Below, piece after piece: positions 47,474-48,271 of a DNA stretch of 48,271 bases. Source of the DNA: Candidatus Falkowiibacteriota bacterium. Lineage in GTDB: Bacteria; Patescibacteriota; Patescibacteriia; XYB2-FULL-38-15. Positions within the stretch are counted from its first letter, which is position 1; the number at the start of each line of letters is the position of its first letter. The notes beneath the pieces are model-generated. The model saw nothing but the letters and a program-made list of their open reading frames with translations, had not been told where the DNA came from and made no database searches. A program made the position numbers and the translations under genes. The DNA lies in NCBI GenBank assembly GCA_016214745.1, contig JACRNW010000002.1, forward strand, positions 1-48,271, written 5' to 3'.

Positions 47474-48271
47474 ATGAAGCAGAAAATTTTTCAGGCCGAT
47501 GCCGCGAATCACGAACACCGTGCCGGAGAACACGAGGCAGGGCACGGCCATGAAAAGATGTCTCACGGGATGTCCCACAAAAATATGCCGAAAGAACATG
47601 AGGGGCATGAAAAGCATGCGGGCCACAGTTTAAAAATGTTCGCGAATAAATTTTGGGTTAGTTTAATTTTAACTATTCCGATTCTCCTTTATTCAGAATT
47701 GCCCCAAATTTTTTTTAACTGGCAAGCCCCGGCGTTTTTTGGTTCGTCGTACGTGCCGCTTATTTTAAGTTCGGTTATATTTTTCTACGGTGGATGGATT
47801 TTTATAAAAGGAGCGCGGCAGGAAATTGAAGAAAAGATTCCGGGCATGATGGCTCTCATCTCCTTGGCTATTTCCGCCGCTTATTTATACAGCGTTTTCA
47901 CAACATTCACAGAGGGTCATACTCTTTTTTGGGAACTTGCTACTTTAATTACCATCATGCTTCTTGGCCATTGGCTCGAAATGCGGGCGGTAGCGGGAGC
48001 GTCGGGAGCCCTGAAGGCGCTGGCAAAACTTCTACCCGATACGGCAGAAGTCGTAAGGGGAGAAAAAACGGAAATCATTTCTTTGATGGAGTTGAAAATT
48101 GGAAATATTGTTTTAGTAAAACCGGGCGGCAAAATTCCGGCGGATGGAAATATTGTGGAAGGTAGGTCGGATGTTGACGAAGCGCTTATCACCGGCGAGT
48201 CAAGGCCGGTCGCCAAAATTTCAGGAGATGAGGTAATTGCCGGTTCTATAAACGGCGACGGTAGTTTGAAA
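47474..48271 (+). CDS. copB: Second P1B-type ATPase (CopB-like), cut by window end
   Basis: At least 266 codons; open to the last base. The N-terminus is His/Met-rich (HEHRAGEHEAGHGHEKMSHG and more up to about residue 55), typical of CopB-type (IB-3) Cu/Ag pumps rather than CxxC HMA domains. Four TMs follow, with LGHWLEMRAVAGASGAL, then the actuator DVDEALITGESRPV. The CPx and DKTGT motifs lie outside the window, so the ion type is inferred from the N-terminus and context. Confidence 0.85.
   Translation, partial: MKQKIFQADAANHEHRAGEHEAGHGHEKMSHGMSHKNMPKEHEGHEKHAGHSLKMFANKFWVSLILTIPILLYSELPQIFFNWQAPAFFGSSYVPLILSSVIFFYGGWIFIKGARQEIEEKIPGMMALISLAISAAYLYSVFTTFTEGHTLFWELATLITIMLLGHWLEMRAVAGASGALKALAKLLPDTAEVVRGEKTEIISLMELKIGNIVLVKPGGKIPADGNIVEGRSDVDEALITGESRPVAKISGDEVIAGSINGDGSLK

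Overview
The window looks like a chromosome segment of a Candidate Phyla Radiation bacterium (Patescibacteria, Parcubacteria-like). The native genes are AT-leaning and tightly packed, and they match the small core set typical of these genomes. Several have CPR-style forms: SecD with parvulin domains inserted, a membrane-anchored ClpC-like ATPase, pyruvoyl arginine decarboxylase beside SecA, and a secreted Cys-rich protein ending in a Trp-rich tail. No rRNA, tRNA or CRISPR array was found. The taxonomic call is inference from gene content.

Layout. 1-1.2 kb: cell-division genes (rsmH, ftsL-like). 1.5-3.2 kb: small membrane and secreted proteins and a HicBA-type toxin-antitoxin pair. 3.3-8.8 kb: tgt, a membrane protein, the ClpC-like ATPase and a WecA/MraY-type transferase. 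8.76-9.2 kb: a DUF559 nuclease ORF enclosed by inverted repeats. 9.26-13.8 kb: a GC-rich island of lipoproteins and small membrane proteins, separated by long structured RNA spacers. 13.9-19.8 kb: DUF192, two unknowns, rplU, recR, dnaB, an amino-acid permease and folD. 19.8-22.5 kb: two more GC-rich cassettes, glyA, and a frameshifted GIY-YIG element. 22.5-24.8 kb: Elp3 divergent from a Trm9-like methyltransferase. 24.9-36.9 kb: murC, a KamA-like enzyme, a fourth GC-rich cassette, murB, hpf, arginine decarboxylase, secA, Nudix, secD and secF. 37-48.3 kb: a copper-handling locus.

The strongest candidate for an undescribed system is the set of four dispersed GC-rich cassettes. Each sits between native genes and encodes short lipoproteins, two-TM proteins or small soluble proteins with strong GGAGG ribosome sites. 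Two begin with nearly the same promoter block, and three end in long nested-hairpin terminators. In the largest, three intergenic spacers of about 240-290 nt share one architecture, with stems that differ in sequence but keep pairing, followed by an almost invariant terminator-like hairpin and a purine-rich ribosome site. This could be an attenuator or riboswitch-like RNA, or a folded recombination site between gene cassettes.

The copper locus reads as one regulon. A BlaI/CopY-type repressor and an M56 membrane protease with a Cys/His-rich outer tail are followed by an HMA-TauE/DsbD_2-cupredoxin fusion, a free HMA protein, a DsbA-like oxidoreductase, CopA, DUF1573, a CcdA-like protein, a divergent Lgt-family protein, a DUF5676-like protein and a second, His-rich P-type ATPase. 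The same operator form (TACTA-N7-TAGTA) overlaps the -10 box of both the regulator promoter and the structural-gene promoter.

Other points of interest are an Elp3/Trm9-like pair that predicts a eukaryote-type wobble-uridine modification, two nuclease ORFs each enclosed by inverted repeats, and dispersed repeats inserted in frame inside recR, murC and murB.
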